Of a stretch of DNA of 64,000 nt, positions 1 to 8,756 are shown piece by piece. The position numbers and the translations under genes were made by a program. The notes beneath the pieces are model-generated. The model saw nothing but the letters and a program-made list of their open reading frames with translations, had not been told where the DNA came from and made no database searches. The DNA comes from Pararhizobium_B sp963838155 (lineage in GTDB: Bacteria > Pseudomonadota > Alphaproteobacteria > Rhizobiales > Rhizobiaceae). The stretch spans positions 1 to 64,000 of the forward strand of contig CAWIQE010000018.1 in the NCBI GenBank assembly GCA_963838155.1, written 5' to 3'. How positions within the stretch are numbered: position 1 is the stretch's first letter; each line of letters opens with the position of its first letter.

Positions 1-300
1 TCGAGCTGCACGACCGCATACTTCCCGGTTGCAGCGCGCATGGCAGGCAGCGACCGAGCGGCGCCGCAATTCCAAGATGCGGCAAGACGTTCCTGTCGAT
101 CGCCTTAGGGCGGGTCCGCATTCCACGGGATCGCGACCGCACTTTCCCGCAAAGGGAGCCGCAATCCACCCCTCGATCACACCTTCCCGGTATCGCGCGC
201 CGGCGCCGAAACGGCGTCCGGACTCGATCGAAGCGCTCTGCCGCGCCATGTTAGGCGCAGGGCGATCCCGCATCGAACGCAAGAGGAGTGGATTTCCGCG
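1..300. other. Leading 300 bases, no supported gene
   Basis: No reading frame here has recognisable protein sequence on either strand. The only clear element is a GAGGAG-like ribosome binding site at about 283-289 belonging to the following glycosidase. A short plus-strand frame crosses the stretch, but its composition is that of random GC-rich sequence. Confidence 0.5.
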
Positions 301-2136
301 ATGAGCAGACCAATCGAAGACTACGGCATCATCGGCAACATGATCTCGGCCGCGCTCGTCAGCCGCGACGGATCGATCGACTGGCTGTGCCTGCCGCGCT
401 TCAATTCACCGGCCTGTTTCGCGATGCTCCTCGGGGACGAGAACAACGGCCGCTGGCGCATCGCGCCGGACAACGGCGACTTCAAGGTGACGCGCCGCTA
501 CCTGCCCGATACGGCGGTGCTGGAAACGCGGTTCGAGACGGCGACAGGGGTCGCGACCCTGACCGATTTCATGCCGCTCACGGACGATGAGGAACGGGTC
601 GACGTCGTGCGCATCGTCAACGGCGTGTCGGGCGAGATCGACATGAAGATGGAACTCGTGCTGCGCTTCGGATACGGGCAGGCCGTGCCATGGGTGCGCC
701 AGCGCGACTACGGACTGAGCGCCGTCGCGGGGCCCGACGCGGTGGAACTGCACACCCGGCTGCCGCTGACGGGCGAGAACATGCACACCGTCGCGGCCTT
801 CACGATCCGCGAGGGGGACCGCGTTCCCATGACGCTGTCCTATCACCCGTCCCACCAGAAGCCGCATTTCGTGCCCGATCGCGCCGAAAGCCTGGCGCGT
901 ACGGCCGCCTGGTGGCAGGAATGGGCGAAGGACGGGCGGCTCGACGGGATGCCGGAGAACTGGCGGGCCGCGGTCACGCGCTCTCTCATCACCCTCAAGC
1001 TCCTGACCTTCCAGCCGACCGGCGGGATCGTCGCCGCGCCGACGACCTCGTTGCCCGAATGCATCGGCGGGACCCGCAACTGGGACTATCGGTACTGCTG
1101 GCTCAGGGACTCCGCCCTCACGCTCTATGCGCTGCTCAACGCCGGGCACCGCCACGAAGCCGACGCGTGGCGGCAATGGCTGCTGCGCTCGGTGGCGGGC
1201 CATCCCGTCCAGCTCCAGATCATGTACGGGATCGCCGGCGAGCGCTGGCTGCCGGAATTCGAGGTCCCCTGGCTCGCCGGCTACGAGAACAGCCGTCCGG
1301 TGCGCCTGGGCAACGGGGCGGCCAACCAGATGCAGCTCGACGTCTACGGCGAGCTGATCGACACGCTTCACGCGGCGCGCGAGGCCGAGCTTCAGCTTCA
1401 CGGCGAGGCCTGGAGCCTGCAGCGGGTGCTTCTCGACCATCTCGAGGAGATCTGGCAGAACCTCGATCGCGGCATATGGGAGATCCGCGGCGAACCGAAG
1501 GCATTCACCCATTCGCGCGTGATGTGCTGGGTCGCCTTCGACCGAGCGGTCAAGAGCGTCGAAAAGTTCGGCCTCGACGGGCCGGTGGACAAGTGGCGCG
1601 CGATCCGGGCCGCTATCCATGCGGATGTCTGCGAGAAGGGTTTCGACGCGGCGAAGAACAGCTTCACCCAGTTCTACGGCGGCAAGACGCTCGATGCGAG
1701 CCTGCTTCTGATGGTCCAGACCGGATTCCTGGAGCCCGGCGATCCGCGCATCGCGGGGACGATCGCGGCGATCGAGCGCGAGCTGCTCAAGGGCGGCTTC
1801 GTCGAGCGCTATTCCACCGACGGCACCGACGACGGCGTCGGAGGCGACGAGGGCGCCTTCCTCGCGTGCAGTTTCTGGCTTGCGGACGCGTATATCCTGA
1901 CGGGCCGCAAGCGCGATGCGCGCGACCTCTTCGAGCGGCTCTGCGGACTTGGAAACGACCTCGGCCTGCTCGCAGAGGAATACGACGTGGCGGCCGGGCG
2001 GATGGTCGGCAACTTCCCGCAGGCGTTTTCCCATGTCGGCCTGATCAACACGGCGCACAATCTCACCAAGACGATCGGACCGGCGCGCCAGCGTGCGGAA
2101 GGCTCGGAAGCCGGGACGGAGCGAGAGCCGGACTAG
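301..2136 (+). CDS. Glycoside hydrolase family 15 protein (glucoamylase/trehalase-like)
   Basis: This 611-residue cytosolic protein matches GH15 inverting glycosidases along its whole length. The family hallmark NWDYRYCWLRDS lies near residues 260-271, GNGAANQMQLDVYGE near 340-355, an EEYD acid motif near 560, and the C-terminal NFPQAFSHVGLINTA near 570-585. Bacterial members of this size cleave trehalose, maltose or dextrins; the substrate cannot be read from sequence. The start is set by GAGGAG about 10 bases upstream. It stands alone: the trehalose genes often found beside such enzymes are not in view, though they could lie left of the window. Confidence 0.9.
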   Translation: MSRPIEDYGIIGNMISAALVSRDGSIDWLCLPRFNSPACFAMLLGDENNGRWRIAPDNGDFKVTRRYLPDTAVLETRFETATGVATLTDFMPLTDDEERVDVVRIVNGVSGEIDMKMELVLRFGYGQAVPWVRQRDYGLSAVAGPDAVELHTRLPLTGENMHTVAAFTIREGDRVPMTLSYHPSHQKPHFVPDRAESLARTAAWWQEWAKDGRLDGMPENWRAAVTRSLITLKLLTFQPTGGIVAAPTTSLPECIGGTRNWDYRYCWLRDSALTLYALLNAGHRHEADAWRQWLLRSVAGHPVQLQIMYGIAGERWLPEFEVPWLAGYENSRPVRLGNGAANQMQLDVYGELIDTLHAAREAELQLHGEAWSLQRVLLDHLEEIWQNLDRGIWEIRGEPKAFTHSRVMCWVAFDRAVKSVEKFGLDGPVDKWRAIRAAIHADVCEKGFDAAKNSFTQFYGGKTLDASLLLMVQTGFLEPGDPRIAGTIAAIERELLKGGFVERYSTDGTDDGVGGDEGAFLACSFWLADAYILTGRKRDARDLFERLCGLGNDLGLLAEEYDVAAGRMVGNFPQAFSHVGLINTAHNLTKTIGPARQRAEGSEAGTEREPD

Positions 2137-2287
2137 GCCCGACCCGCGCCATTCCTGTGTCGAGCGGGTCGCCGGGGGCTGGACAGGCTCCGACGGTTGC
2201 AGCTATGCCTTGAATCGCGCATTGCCCGGACGGTGGCGGACCCTCGTCGCCCGAACCGCTTTCCGGAATGGCTGGGCGGGGTTCCTG

Positions 2288-3538
2288 ATGCATTATTCCG
2301 GATGGAGGATCTTGCGCGAGGCTCTGAGGGGGCAGGCCGGCTGGCAGCCGGTCTGGCGCGATCCGGAACCGAAGGCGCATTACGATTTCGTCGTCATCGG
2401 CGGTGGCGGCCACGGCCTCGCGACCGCCTACTACCTGGCGAAGCAGTTCGGCCAGGCCAGCGTGGCGGTGCTCGAGAAGGGCTGGATCGGCGGCGGCAAT
2501 ATCGGCCGCAACACGACCATCGTGCGCTCCAACTATCTGCTCGACGGCAACGAACGGTTCTACGAGTTCTCCCTCAGGCTCTGGGAAGGGCTGGAGCAGG
2601 ACTTCAACTACAATGCCATGTTCTCCCAACGCAGCATTCTCAACCTCTGTCACGGCGACGCGCAGCGCGACGCCTATGTGCGCCGGGGCAACGCGATGCT
2701 CCTCAACGGGGCCGACGCCGAATTCCTCGATCGCGAGGGCGTGCGGGCCATGTATCCGTTCCTGAATTTCGACGATGCCCGCTTTCCCATCACCGGCGGG
2801 CTGCTGCAGCGCCGGGCGGGCACGGCCCGGCACGACGCCGTGGCCTGGGGCTTCGCGCGGGGGGCCGATCTGCGCGGCGTCGACATCATCCAGAATTGCG
2901 AAGTCACCGGCTTCCGCATCGAGGGCGGCACATGCAGGGGCGTCGAGACGACGCGCGGCTTCATCGGCGCCGGCAAGGTCGGCTGCGTCGTGGCTGGCTC
3001 GTCGGGGCGGGTGATGGCGCTCGCGGGCATGCGCCTGCCCATCGAGAGCCACGTGCTCCAGGCGCTCGTCACGGAAGGCCTGAAGCCGGTCCTCGACGGC
3101 GTCGTGACCTTCGGCATGGGCCATCTCTACATCAGCCAGTCCGACAAGGGAGGCCTGGTCTTCGGAGGGGATATCGACGGCTACAACTCCTATGCGCAGC
3201 GCGGCAACATGCCGGCGATCGAGGACGCGTGCGAGGGCGGGATGGCGATCCTGCCGATGCTCGGCCGTGCCCGCGTGCTGCGCAGCTGGGGCGGCCTCGT
3301 GGACATGACGATGGACGGCTCCCCGATCATCGACAGGACGCCGATCGACGGACTCTATTTCAACGGCGGCTGGTGCTACGGCGGCTTCAAGGCGGTCCCG
3401 GGCAGCGGCTGGTGCTTCGCCCATCTGATGGCGACCGACAGGACGCACGAAGCGGCGCGCGCCTTTCGCTTCGACCGGTTCCGCACCGGCGCGCTTCTCG
3501 ACGAACGCGGCGCCGGCGCGCAGCCGAACCTGCACTGA
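2288..3538 (+). CDS. soxB: Sarcosine oxidase, beta subunit
   Basis: This is the catalytic flavoprotein of heterotetrameric sarcosine oxidase, which oxidatively demethylates sarcosine to glycine, hydrogen peroxide and a one-carbon unit. An FAD-binding VIGGGGHGLATAYY motif sits near residues 35-50 and the VLEKGWIGGGNIGRNTT segment follows. RRAGTARHDAVAWG contains the His region used for covalent flavin in the family. The frame is open further upstream, but the start at 2288 (MHYSGWRILREAL) matches the usual SoxB N terminus and gives 416 residues, normal for the family. It is first in the tight soxB-D-A-G operon, 13 bases before soxD. Confidence 0.95.
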   Translation: MHYSGWRILREALRGQAGWQPVWRDPEPKAHYDFVVIGGGGHGLATAYYLAKQFGQASVAVLEKGWIGGGNIGRNTTIVRSNYLLDGNERFYEFSLRLWEGLEQDFNYNAMFSQRSILNLCHGDAQRDAYVRRGNAMLLNGADAEFLDREGVRAMYPFLNFDDARFPITGGLLQRRAGTARHDAVAWGFARGADLRGVDIIQNCEVTGFRIEGGTCRGVETTRGFIGAGKVGCVVAGSSGRVMALAGMRLPIESHVLQALVTEGLKPVLDGVVTFGMGHLYISQSDKGGLVFGGDIDGYNSYAQRGNMPAIEDACEGGMAILPMLGRARVLRSWGGLVDMTMDGSPIIDRTPIDGLYFNGGWCYGGFKAVPGSGWCFAHLMATDRTHEAARAFRFDRFRTGALLDERGAGAQPNLH

Positions 3539-3551
3539 AGGGGCGAGAGAG

Positions 3552-3839
3552 ATGATCATCCATCACCCGCTGCTCGGCCCGAGGGACGCCAGCGAATTCA
3601 CCTGCCTCGGCGACGCATCCCTGATCGACCGTCCCGACGGGCTTGCCGAGGATGCCTTCGAGGCGTTCTACGACTACGTCTACCTTCGGGACAACCCGGC
3701 AGGGCTGCATCGCGAACTCTGGTTCCACGAGCATGGCGACCGCTCCTGGCTGGTCTTGACCCGCAACACGCTGACGCACGAGATCCTGTCGGTCGAGTTG
3801 GCGAGCGCGGTTTCGCGGGCGAGGGGGCGCGGCCGATGA
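3552..3839 (+). CDS. soxD: Sarcosine oxidase, delta subunit (zinc-ligand-less form)
   Basis: This 95-residue small subunit is identified by position between soxB and soxA and by the conserved stretches YDYVYLRDNPAGLHRELW and TRNTLTHEI. In characterised enzymes, delta binds one zinc through an N-terminal CPxCG-like pair plus a His and Cys after the LW motif. Here the N terminus reads MIIHHPLLGPRDASEF, the later segment is WFHEHGDRSWLV, and the only Cys is at about residue 18, so the site is absent. A GAGAGAG ribosome binding site precedes it. It overlaps soxA by ATGA. Identity is secure; zinc loss is inferred from missing residues. Confidence 0.93.
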   Translation: MIIHHPLLGPRDASEFTCLGDASLIDRPDGLAEDAFEAFYDYVYLRDNPAGLHRELWFHEHGDRSWLVLTRNTLTHEILSVELASAVSRARGRGR

Positions 3840-6787
3840 GCCAGTCGAACCGGCTCGCCGGGGGCCTCGTCGACCGCAAGCGGTCCCTGGCCTTCTCCTT
3901 CGACGGGCGCCAGTGCCGGGGGCACCCCGGCGACACGCTCGCTTCGGCGCTCCTGGCCAACGGGGTCCGGCTGGTGGGCCGGAGCTTCAAGTACCATCGC
4001 CCGCGAGGGGTCCTCTCGGCCGGCCAGGAAGAGCCGAACGCGCTCGTCGAACTGCGTCGCGGCGCCAGGCGGGAGCCGAATACCCGGGCGACCGCCGCCG
4101 AACTCTATGACGGCCTCGAAGCGGCGAGCCAGAATCGATGGCCTTCGCTGGCCTTCGATGCGATGGCCGTCAACGATCTCCTGGCGCCGCTGCTTTCGGC
4201 CGGCTTCTACTACAAGACCTTCATGTGGCCGGCAGCGCTGTGGGAGCGGCTCTACGAACCGTTGATCCGCCGCGCCGCCGGTCTCGGCCGGCTGTCTACG
4301 GAGCCGGATCCGGACGTCTACGACAAGGGCTTCCTGCATTGCGACGTGCTGGTCGTCGGCGCAGGTCCCGCAGGCCTGATGGCGGGACTGACGGCCGGCC
4401 GCGCCGGCGCCCGCGTGATCGTGGCGGAGGAGGATTTCCTTCCCGGCGGCCGTCTGAATGCCGAGACGTTCGAGGTCGGCGGCATGCAGGGGCACGCATG
4501 GGCAGCGGCGGCGGCTGCCGAGCTCGCCGCAATGCCGAACGTGCGGCTGATGACGCGCACGGCCGTGCTCGGGGCATACGACCACGGAACCTACGCCGCG
4601 CTCGAACGCGTCGCCGACCATGTGCCGACGCCGCCGAAGGGCGCGCCGCGGCAGGTCCTGTGGCGGATCCATGCCCGAAGGGCACTCCTCTGCGCGGGCG
4701 CGATCGAGAGGCCGGTGTCCTTCGAGAACAACGATCGCCCGGGGATCATGCTCGCGGGCGCCGTCCGCACCTACGTCAATCGGTTCGCGGTCGCGCCCGG
4801 CCGGCGCATCGCGGTCTTCACGAACAACGACGACGGCGTGCGCACGGTCCACGACCTGCGGGCGAAGGGGGTGGAGGTGGCGGCGCTCATCGACAGCCGC
4901 AAGGACGGAGCGGCCGTCGACGGCGTGCCGCATCTGGCCGGGGCGCGCGTGATCGACAGCCGGGGGCGTCTCGGCCTGAGATCGGTCACGGTGCGCCTCG
5001 CCGACGGCACCCACCGGACGATCGACTGCGAGGCGCTGGGGGTTTCCGGCGGATGGAACCCGAACCTCGGGCTGACCTCCCATCAGGGAAGCCGGCCGAC
5101 CTGGAATCCGGATATCGCCGCCTTCGTGCCGGGCTCGAACGGTCCTGCGGGCCTTGCCGTCGCGGGAGCGGCGGCGGGACGCCTGTCGACGCATGACGCG
5201 CTCGCCTCCGGCGACGAGGCTGCGCGATCCGCCCTGTCGGATCTCGGTTTCGCCGCGGGTGCTGCCGATCTGCCAGCGGCGGAGGACGCGCCGATCTCGA
5301 TCGGCCCGCTTTGGCATGTCGGCGTGGGCGGGGGCCGGTCGTGGGTCGATTTCCAGAACGACGTCACCGTGAAGGACGTGCGGCTTGCGCACCGGGAGAA
5401 CTTCCGCGCGGTGGAGCACCTGAAGCGCTACACGACGCTCGGCATGGCGACCGACCAGGGCAAGACGTCCAATGTCCTCGGTTTGGCGCTCATGGCGGAG
5501 CTGACCGGCAAGTCCATCGCGGAGACCGGCACGACCGTGTACCGGCCGCCCGCCGTGCCGGTCGCGATCGGCGCGCTCGCCGGGCGCATGGTCGGGCGCG
5601 AGTTCCATCCGACCCGCCTGGCGCCCTCTCATCATTGGGCCGAGAGGCGGGGAGCCGTCTTCACCGAGGCGGGGCTCTGGCTCAGGGCGCAGTGGTTTCC
5701 GCAGGAGGGGGAAACGCATTGGCAACAGGCCGTCGACCGCGAGACCCTGGCCGTGCGCGCCTCGGTGGGCGTCTGCGACGTCACGACCCTCGGCAAGATC
5801 GACATCCAAGGCACCGACGCGGGCGTTTTCCTCGATCGCGTGTATGCGAACACGATCTCGACGCTATCGGTCGGGCGGGTGCGATACGGGCTGATGCTGC
5901 GCGAGGACGGGATGGTCATGGACGACGGGACCGTCGCGCGACTTGCGGAGCACCGCTACCTGGCGACGACGACCACCGCCAACGCCGTCGGCGTCATGCG
6001 CCACCTGGAGTTCTGCCGGCAGTGCCTATGGCCCGACCTCGACGTCCAGATCGTTTCGGTGACCGAGGCCTGGGCGCAATTCGCCGTGGCGGGGCCCAAT
6101 TCGCGTCGGCTGTTGCAGACGGTCGTCGAAGGCGACATCTCCGACGCGGCCTTTCCGTACATGGCCTGCGGTGACGTGACGGTTTGCGGCGGCTTGCGCG
6201 CGCGGCTCTTCCGGATTTCCTTCTCCGGGGAACTGGCCTACGAGATCGCCGTCCCGGCGCGCTACGGCGAGGCTCTGCTGGAGGCGCTGATGGCGGCCGG
6301 GGAGGCGTTCGGCGTCGTGCCCTACGGTCTGGAGGCCTTGAACGTCCTGCGCATCGAGAAAGGACATGTCACGGGGGCCGAACTCACCGGCCAGGTGACG
6401 GCCCTGGACGCCGGTTTCGACCGGATGGTCTCGCGGAAGAAGGATGCCGTCGGCACGGTCATGATGAGGCGCGAAGCCCTGGTTGCCGCGAACGGCCTTC
6501 GCCTCGTCGGGCTGAAGCCGGTGGATTCGGCGACGACGCTGATCGCCGGCAGCCATTTCATCGGCCTCGGCCGGGCGGCCACGGCGGAAAACGACGAGGG
6601 CTGGCTGACTTCGGCGGCCCGGTCGCCCCATCTCGGGCATTCGATCGGTCTCGGCTTCGTCAGGAACGGCGCTGCGCGCATCGGCGAACGCGTGCGCGCC
6701 GTCGACCTCCTGTCGGGAAGCGACGTCGAGGTCGAGATCGTCAGTCCGCATTTCATCGACCCGGAAGGAGAGCGCCTGCGTGGCTGA
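3836..6787 (+). CDS. soxA: Sarcosine oxidase, alpha subunit
   Basis: This 983-residue subunit carries, in order, an N-terminal ferredoxin-like Fer2_4 segment (SFKYHRPRGVLSAGQEEPNA), a Rossmann dinucleotide-binding core (VVGAGPAGLMAG near residue 172), and a C-terminal GcvT-like tetrahydrofolate-binding domain from about residue 600 (VCDVTTLGKIDIQG, AWAQFAVAGPNSRRLL). The last domain captures the sarcosine methyl group as methylene-THF. Length is normal for the family. It overlaps soxD by four bases and soxG by eight, indicating translational coupling. In the cell it acts in the cytoplasm as part of the 1:1:1:1 complex. Confidence 0.96.
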   Translation: MSQSNRLAGGLVDRKRSLAFSFDGRQCRGHPGDTLASALLANGVRLVGRSFKYHRPRGVLSAGQEEPNALVELRRGARREPNTRATAAELYDGLEAASQNRWPSLAFDAMAVNDLLAPLLSAGFYYKTFMWPAALWERLYEPLIRRAAGLGRLSTEPDPDVYDKGFLHCDVLVVGAGPAGLMAGLTAGRAGARVIVAEEDFLPGGRLNAETFEVGGMQGHAWAAAAAAELAAMPNVRLMTRTAVLGAYDHGTYAALERVADHVPTPPKGAPRQVLWRIHARRALLCAGAIERPVSFENNDRPGIMLAGAVRTYVNRFAVAPGRRIAVFTNNDDGVRTVHDLRAKGVEVAALIDSRKDGAAVDGVPHLAGARVIDSRGRLGLRSVTVRLADGTHRTIDCEALGVSGGWNPNLGLTSHQGSRPTWNPDIAAFVPGSNGPAGLAVAGAAAGRLSTHDALASGDEAARSALSDLGFAAGAADLPAAEDAPISIGPLWHVGVGGGRSWVDFQNDVTVKDVRLAHRENFRAVEHLKRYTTLGMATDQGKTSNVLGLALMAELTGKSIAETGTTVYRPPAVPVAIGALAGRMVGREFHPTRLAPSHHWAERRGAVFTEAGLWLRAQWFPQEGETHWQQAVDRETLAVRASVGVCDVTTLGKIDIQGTDAGVFLDRVYANTISTLSVGRVRYGLMLREDGMVMDDGTVARLAEHRYLATTTTANAVGVMRHLEFCRQCLWPDLDVQIVSVTEAWAQFAVAGPNSRRLLQTVVEGDISDAAFPYMACGDVTVCGGLRARLFRISFSGELAYEIAVPARYGEALLEALMAAGEAFGVVPYGLEALNVLRIEKGHVTGAELTGQVTALDAGFDRMVSRKKDAVGTVMMRREALVAANGLRLVGLKPVDSATTLIAGSHFIGLGRAATAENDEGWLTSAARSPHLGHSIGLGFVRNGAARIGERVRAVDLLSGSDVEVEIVSPHFIDPEGERLRG

Positions 6788-7367
6788 CCAAACCCCACTC
6801 ACGCCCCGCACGCCATTCGGCCGGCTGGATCCGCTCGACGAGACGATCGGTGCCTTCACCATCGCGGAGAGCACGGCGACGGCGATCGCGAGCCTGGCGG
6901 TGCGCCGGGGCAGGACGGCGGACGTCGAGCGCGCCGCCGCCGAAGCGGGCATCGCCCTGGCGGGACCGGGCAGGCTGGCCCGCGGCGACCCTTGGATGAC
7001 CGTCTGGACCGGCCCGGAACAATGGCTGGTCCTGGCCCCCTTCGAAGGGTACGAGGATATCGTCGCCGCGCTTGAACCACTCTTCGGCGATGCGGTTTCG
7101 CTTGCCGAGCAGACCGACGCCTTCGTGCGGTTGGACCTTGTCGGCGCTCCGCCTGCCGGCCTCATGGAGCGCCTGTGTCCGCTCGACCTCCATGCAATGA
7201 AGCCCGGCGATGCGGCCCGCACCCTCGTCGAGCACATGGGATGTCACGTTCTGTGCCTCGAGCCGGATCGGCTCGCGCTCCTCGCGCCGCGTTCGTTTGC
7301 CGCTTCGCTCCGTCATGCCCTGGTCGCGGCGGCGGAGAGCGTCGCGGCAATCGCGGCCATGCGCTGA
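6780..7367 (+). CDS. soxG: Sarcosine oxidase, gamma subunit
   Basis: This 195-residue protein has the YgfZ/GcvT-like SoxG fold, seen in WMTVWTGPEQWLVLAP, a long conserved helix region and VRLDLVGAPPAGLMERLCPLDL. It starts with GTG at 6780 inside the end of soxA. SoxG is a structural subunit of the heterotetramer needed for assembly. It closes the sox operon; 36 bases then separate it from an unrelated phosphatase gene. Serine hydroxymethyltransferase and formyl-THF deformylase genes, often linked to sox, are not in the window. Confidence 0.94.
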   Translation: MADQTPLTPRTPFGRLDPLDETIGAFTIAESTATAIASLAVRRGRTADVERAAAEAGIALAGPGRLARGDPWMTVWTGPEQWLVLAPFEGYEDIVAALEPLFGDAVSLAEQTDAFVRLDLVGAPPAGLMERLCPLDLHAMKPGDAARTLVEHMGCHVLCLEPDRLALLAPRSFAASLRHALVAAAESVAAIAAMR

Positions 7368-7403
7368 ACGAAACGAATTGAACGGAAACGAAACGGTACC
7401 GCC

Positions 7404-8117
7404 ATGCCTTCAAGCCGCCGATCCGCGATCACCACGATCGGATTCGATGCCGACGACACCTTGTGGGAAAACGAGAAGTTCTTCCGGCTGACGGAAGACC
7501 GGTTCGTTTCCCTGCTGTCCGACCTGGCGGAGGCCGAGACCCTGCCGTCGGAGCTCTTGGAGGCGGAGCGGCGCAACGTCGGCCTCTACGGTTTCGGTAT
7601 CAAGGGTTTCACGCTGTCGATGATCGAAACGGCGATAGCGGTTACCGGCGCGGCCGTGCCGGCGGCGGTCATCGGCGAAATCCTTGCCGCCGGCCGGGAG
7701 ATGCTCTCCCATCCCATCGAAACCCTGCCGCAGGCCCGCCCGACGCTGGAGGAACTCGCGCGGTCCTACCGTCTCGTGCTGATCACGAAGGGCGATCTTT
7801 TCGACCAGGAGCGCAAGCTCGCCGAATCCGGGCTCGGCGACTTCTTCGACGGCGTCGAGATCGTCAGCGGCAAGTCCGCCGCCACCTACCGGGACATCTT
7901 CTCGCGCCATGGGGAGGGGCCGCAGACGGGGCTGATGGTCGGCAACTCGCTCAAGTCGGACATCCTTCCGGCGATCGAAGCCGGCAGCTTCGCAGTTCAC
8001 GTGCCCCATGAATTGACGTGGGCGATGGAGCATGCCGAGGCGCCGAGCGACAGCGCCCGCTTCCGGCAGATCGCGGATCTGGGCGAGTTGCCGACACTTC
8101 TCGCCGACCTGGCGTGA
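7404..8117 (+). CDS. HAD-superfamily hydrolase
   Basis: This 237-residue cytosolic protein has the four HAD motifs: nucleophile D15 and D17 in GFDADDTLWENE, a motif II-like VLITKGD, a Lys region before SGLGDFFDGVEIVSGKS, and the acidic motif MVGNSLKSDILPAIEAG. It most resembles the YjjG/phosphoglycolate-phosphatase-like group with a helical C1 cap. The substrate is unknown. It lies 36 bases after soxG on the same strand and may be read through from that operon, but there is no functional link that I can support. Confidence 0.88.
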   Translation: MPSSRRSAITTIGFDADDTLWENEKFFRLTEDRFVSLLSDLAEAETLPSELLEAERRNVGLYGFGIKGFTLSMIETAIAVTGAAVPAAVIGEILAAGREMLSHPIETLPQARPTLEELARSYRLVLITKGDLFDQERKLAESGLGDFFDGVEIVSGKSAATYRDIFSRHGEGPQTGLMVGNSLKSDILPAIEAGSFAVHVPHELTWAMEHAEAPSDSARFRQIADLGELPTLLADLA

Positions 8118-8212
8118 CGACCGGACGGGGGCGTGCGCGACGCTCGGCGTTGACGGTGGCCGGGCGTGGGCGTAGATGCTTGGCAGTGCCAACCCGGAAG
8201 AGCAAGCGCGTG

Positions 8213-8551
8213 ATGGACATCAGGAAAGTCGACGACGAATACTCGGTCAGCGGTCAGATCTCGGCGGACGAGCTTCCGGCGATCAAGGAGATGGGATTCA
8301 GGTCGATCGTCTGTCATCGGCCGGATGGCGAGGCGGCAGACCAGCCGACCTTCGCCGATATCAGGCAGGCGGCCGAGGGGCTGGGCCTGGAGATCCGGCA
8401 GATACCGGTCGGCCCGATGGGCGTGACGAGCGACAACGTGGCCCAGATGGTGGATGCACTGGACGAGATGGCGCGGCCGATGCTCGGCTTCTGCCGGTCG
8501 GGCGCACGGTCGACGAATATCTACCAGCAGACCCGGCACATCCGGTCTTAG
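8213..8551 (+). CDS. BLH/DUF442 rhodanese-PTP-like protein
   Basis: The 112-residue product (start MDIRKVDDEYSVSGQI) matches the TIGR01244/DUF442 domain found at the N terminus of the Blh sulfur-oxidising proteins controlled by BigR. The fold is dual-specificity-phosphatase-like, and the active-site loop FCRSGARST has its Cys at residue 94. Family members act as sulfurtransferases in sulfide or persulfide handling. Here the domain stands alone, with no MBL dioxygenase fused or adjacent. An AGAGCAAG stretch precedes the ATG. The frame is open upstream, but sequence there looks non-coding. Confidence 0.82.
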   Translation: MDIRKVDDEYSVSGQISADELPAIKEMGFRSIVCHRPDGEAADQPTFADIRQAAEGLGLEIRQIPVGPMGVTSDNVAQMVDALDEMARPMLGFCRSGARSTNIYQQTRHIRS

Positions 8552-8568
8552 TTTTGCAAGGCCCGTCC

Positions 8569-8590
8569 GCGACGGTCGGCCGACCGTCGC
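8569..8590. terminator. Hairpin after the BLH gene
   Basis: GCGACGGTCG (8569-8578) and its exact reverse complement (8581-8590) form a 10-bp stem with a two-base centre, extended by CCGCGAC/GTCGCGG further out. It follows the BLH stop by 17 bases. There is no U-run on either strand, so a factor-independent terminator is only possible, not shown. Confidence 0.4.
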
Positions 8591-8756
8591 CGTCGCGGCC
8601 TCCATGTCTTTGGCGAGGCATGTTGTTTCCCGCCGCGCGAATACCTACCTAGGCCCGGAAGGGGTTTCGGCCGAGCGGCGTCGCGAGGTCCGCTCCCCAA
8701 TCGACGGGGCCGCGGCCGCTTGCGGTCCGGCGAATGTCAGTCAGGTCGCCCGCTTC

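Noticed and set aside
406..2058. A 550-codon antisense frame under the GH15 gene
   Set aside because: No domain and no plausible start; explained by codon bias of the sense gene.
2093..2287. A longer soxB start 65 codons upstream
   Set aside because: The extra residues overlap the GH15 end and look non-coding; MHYSGWRILREAL is the usual N terminus.
3680..5809. A 709-codon open frame antisense to soxA
   Set aside because: Same composition artefact; Arg-rich, no motifs, no ribosome binding site, fully covered by soxA.
8552..8756. A manganese (yybP-ykoY) riboswitch before the DUF475 gene
   Set aside because: Looked for because TerC genes often have one; the conserved loop sequences are absent, only a GC hairpin is present.
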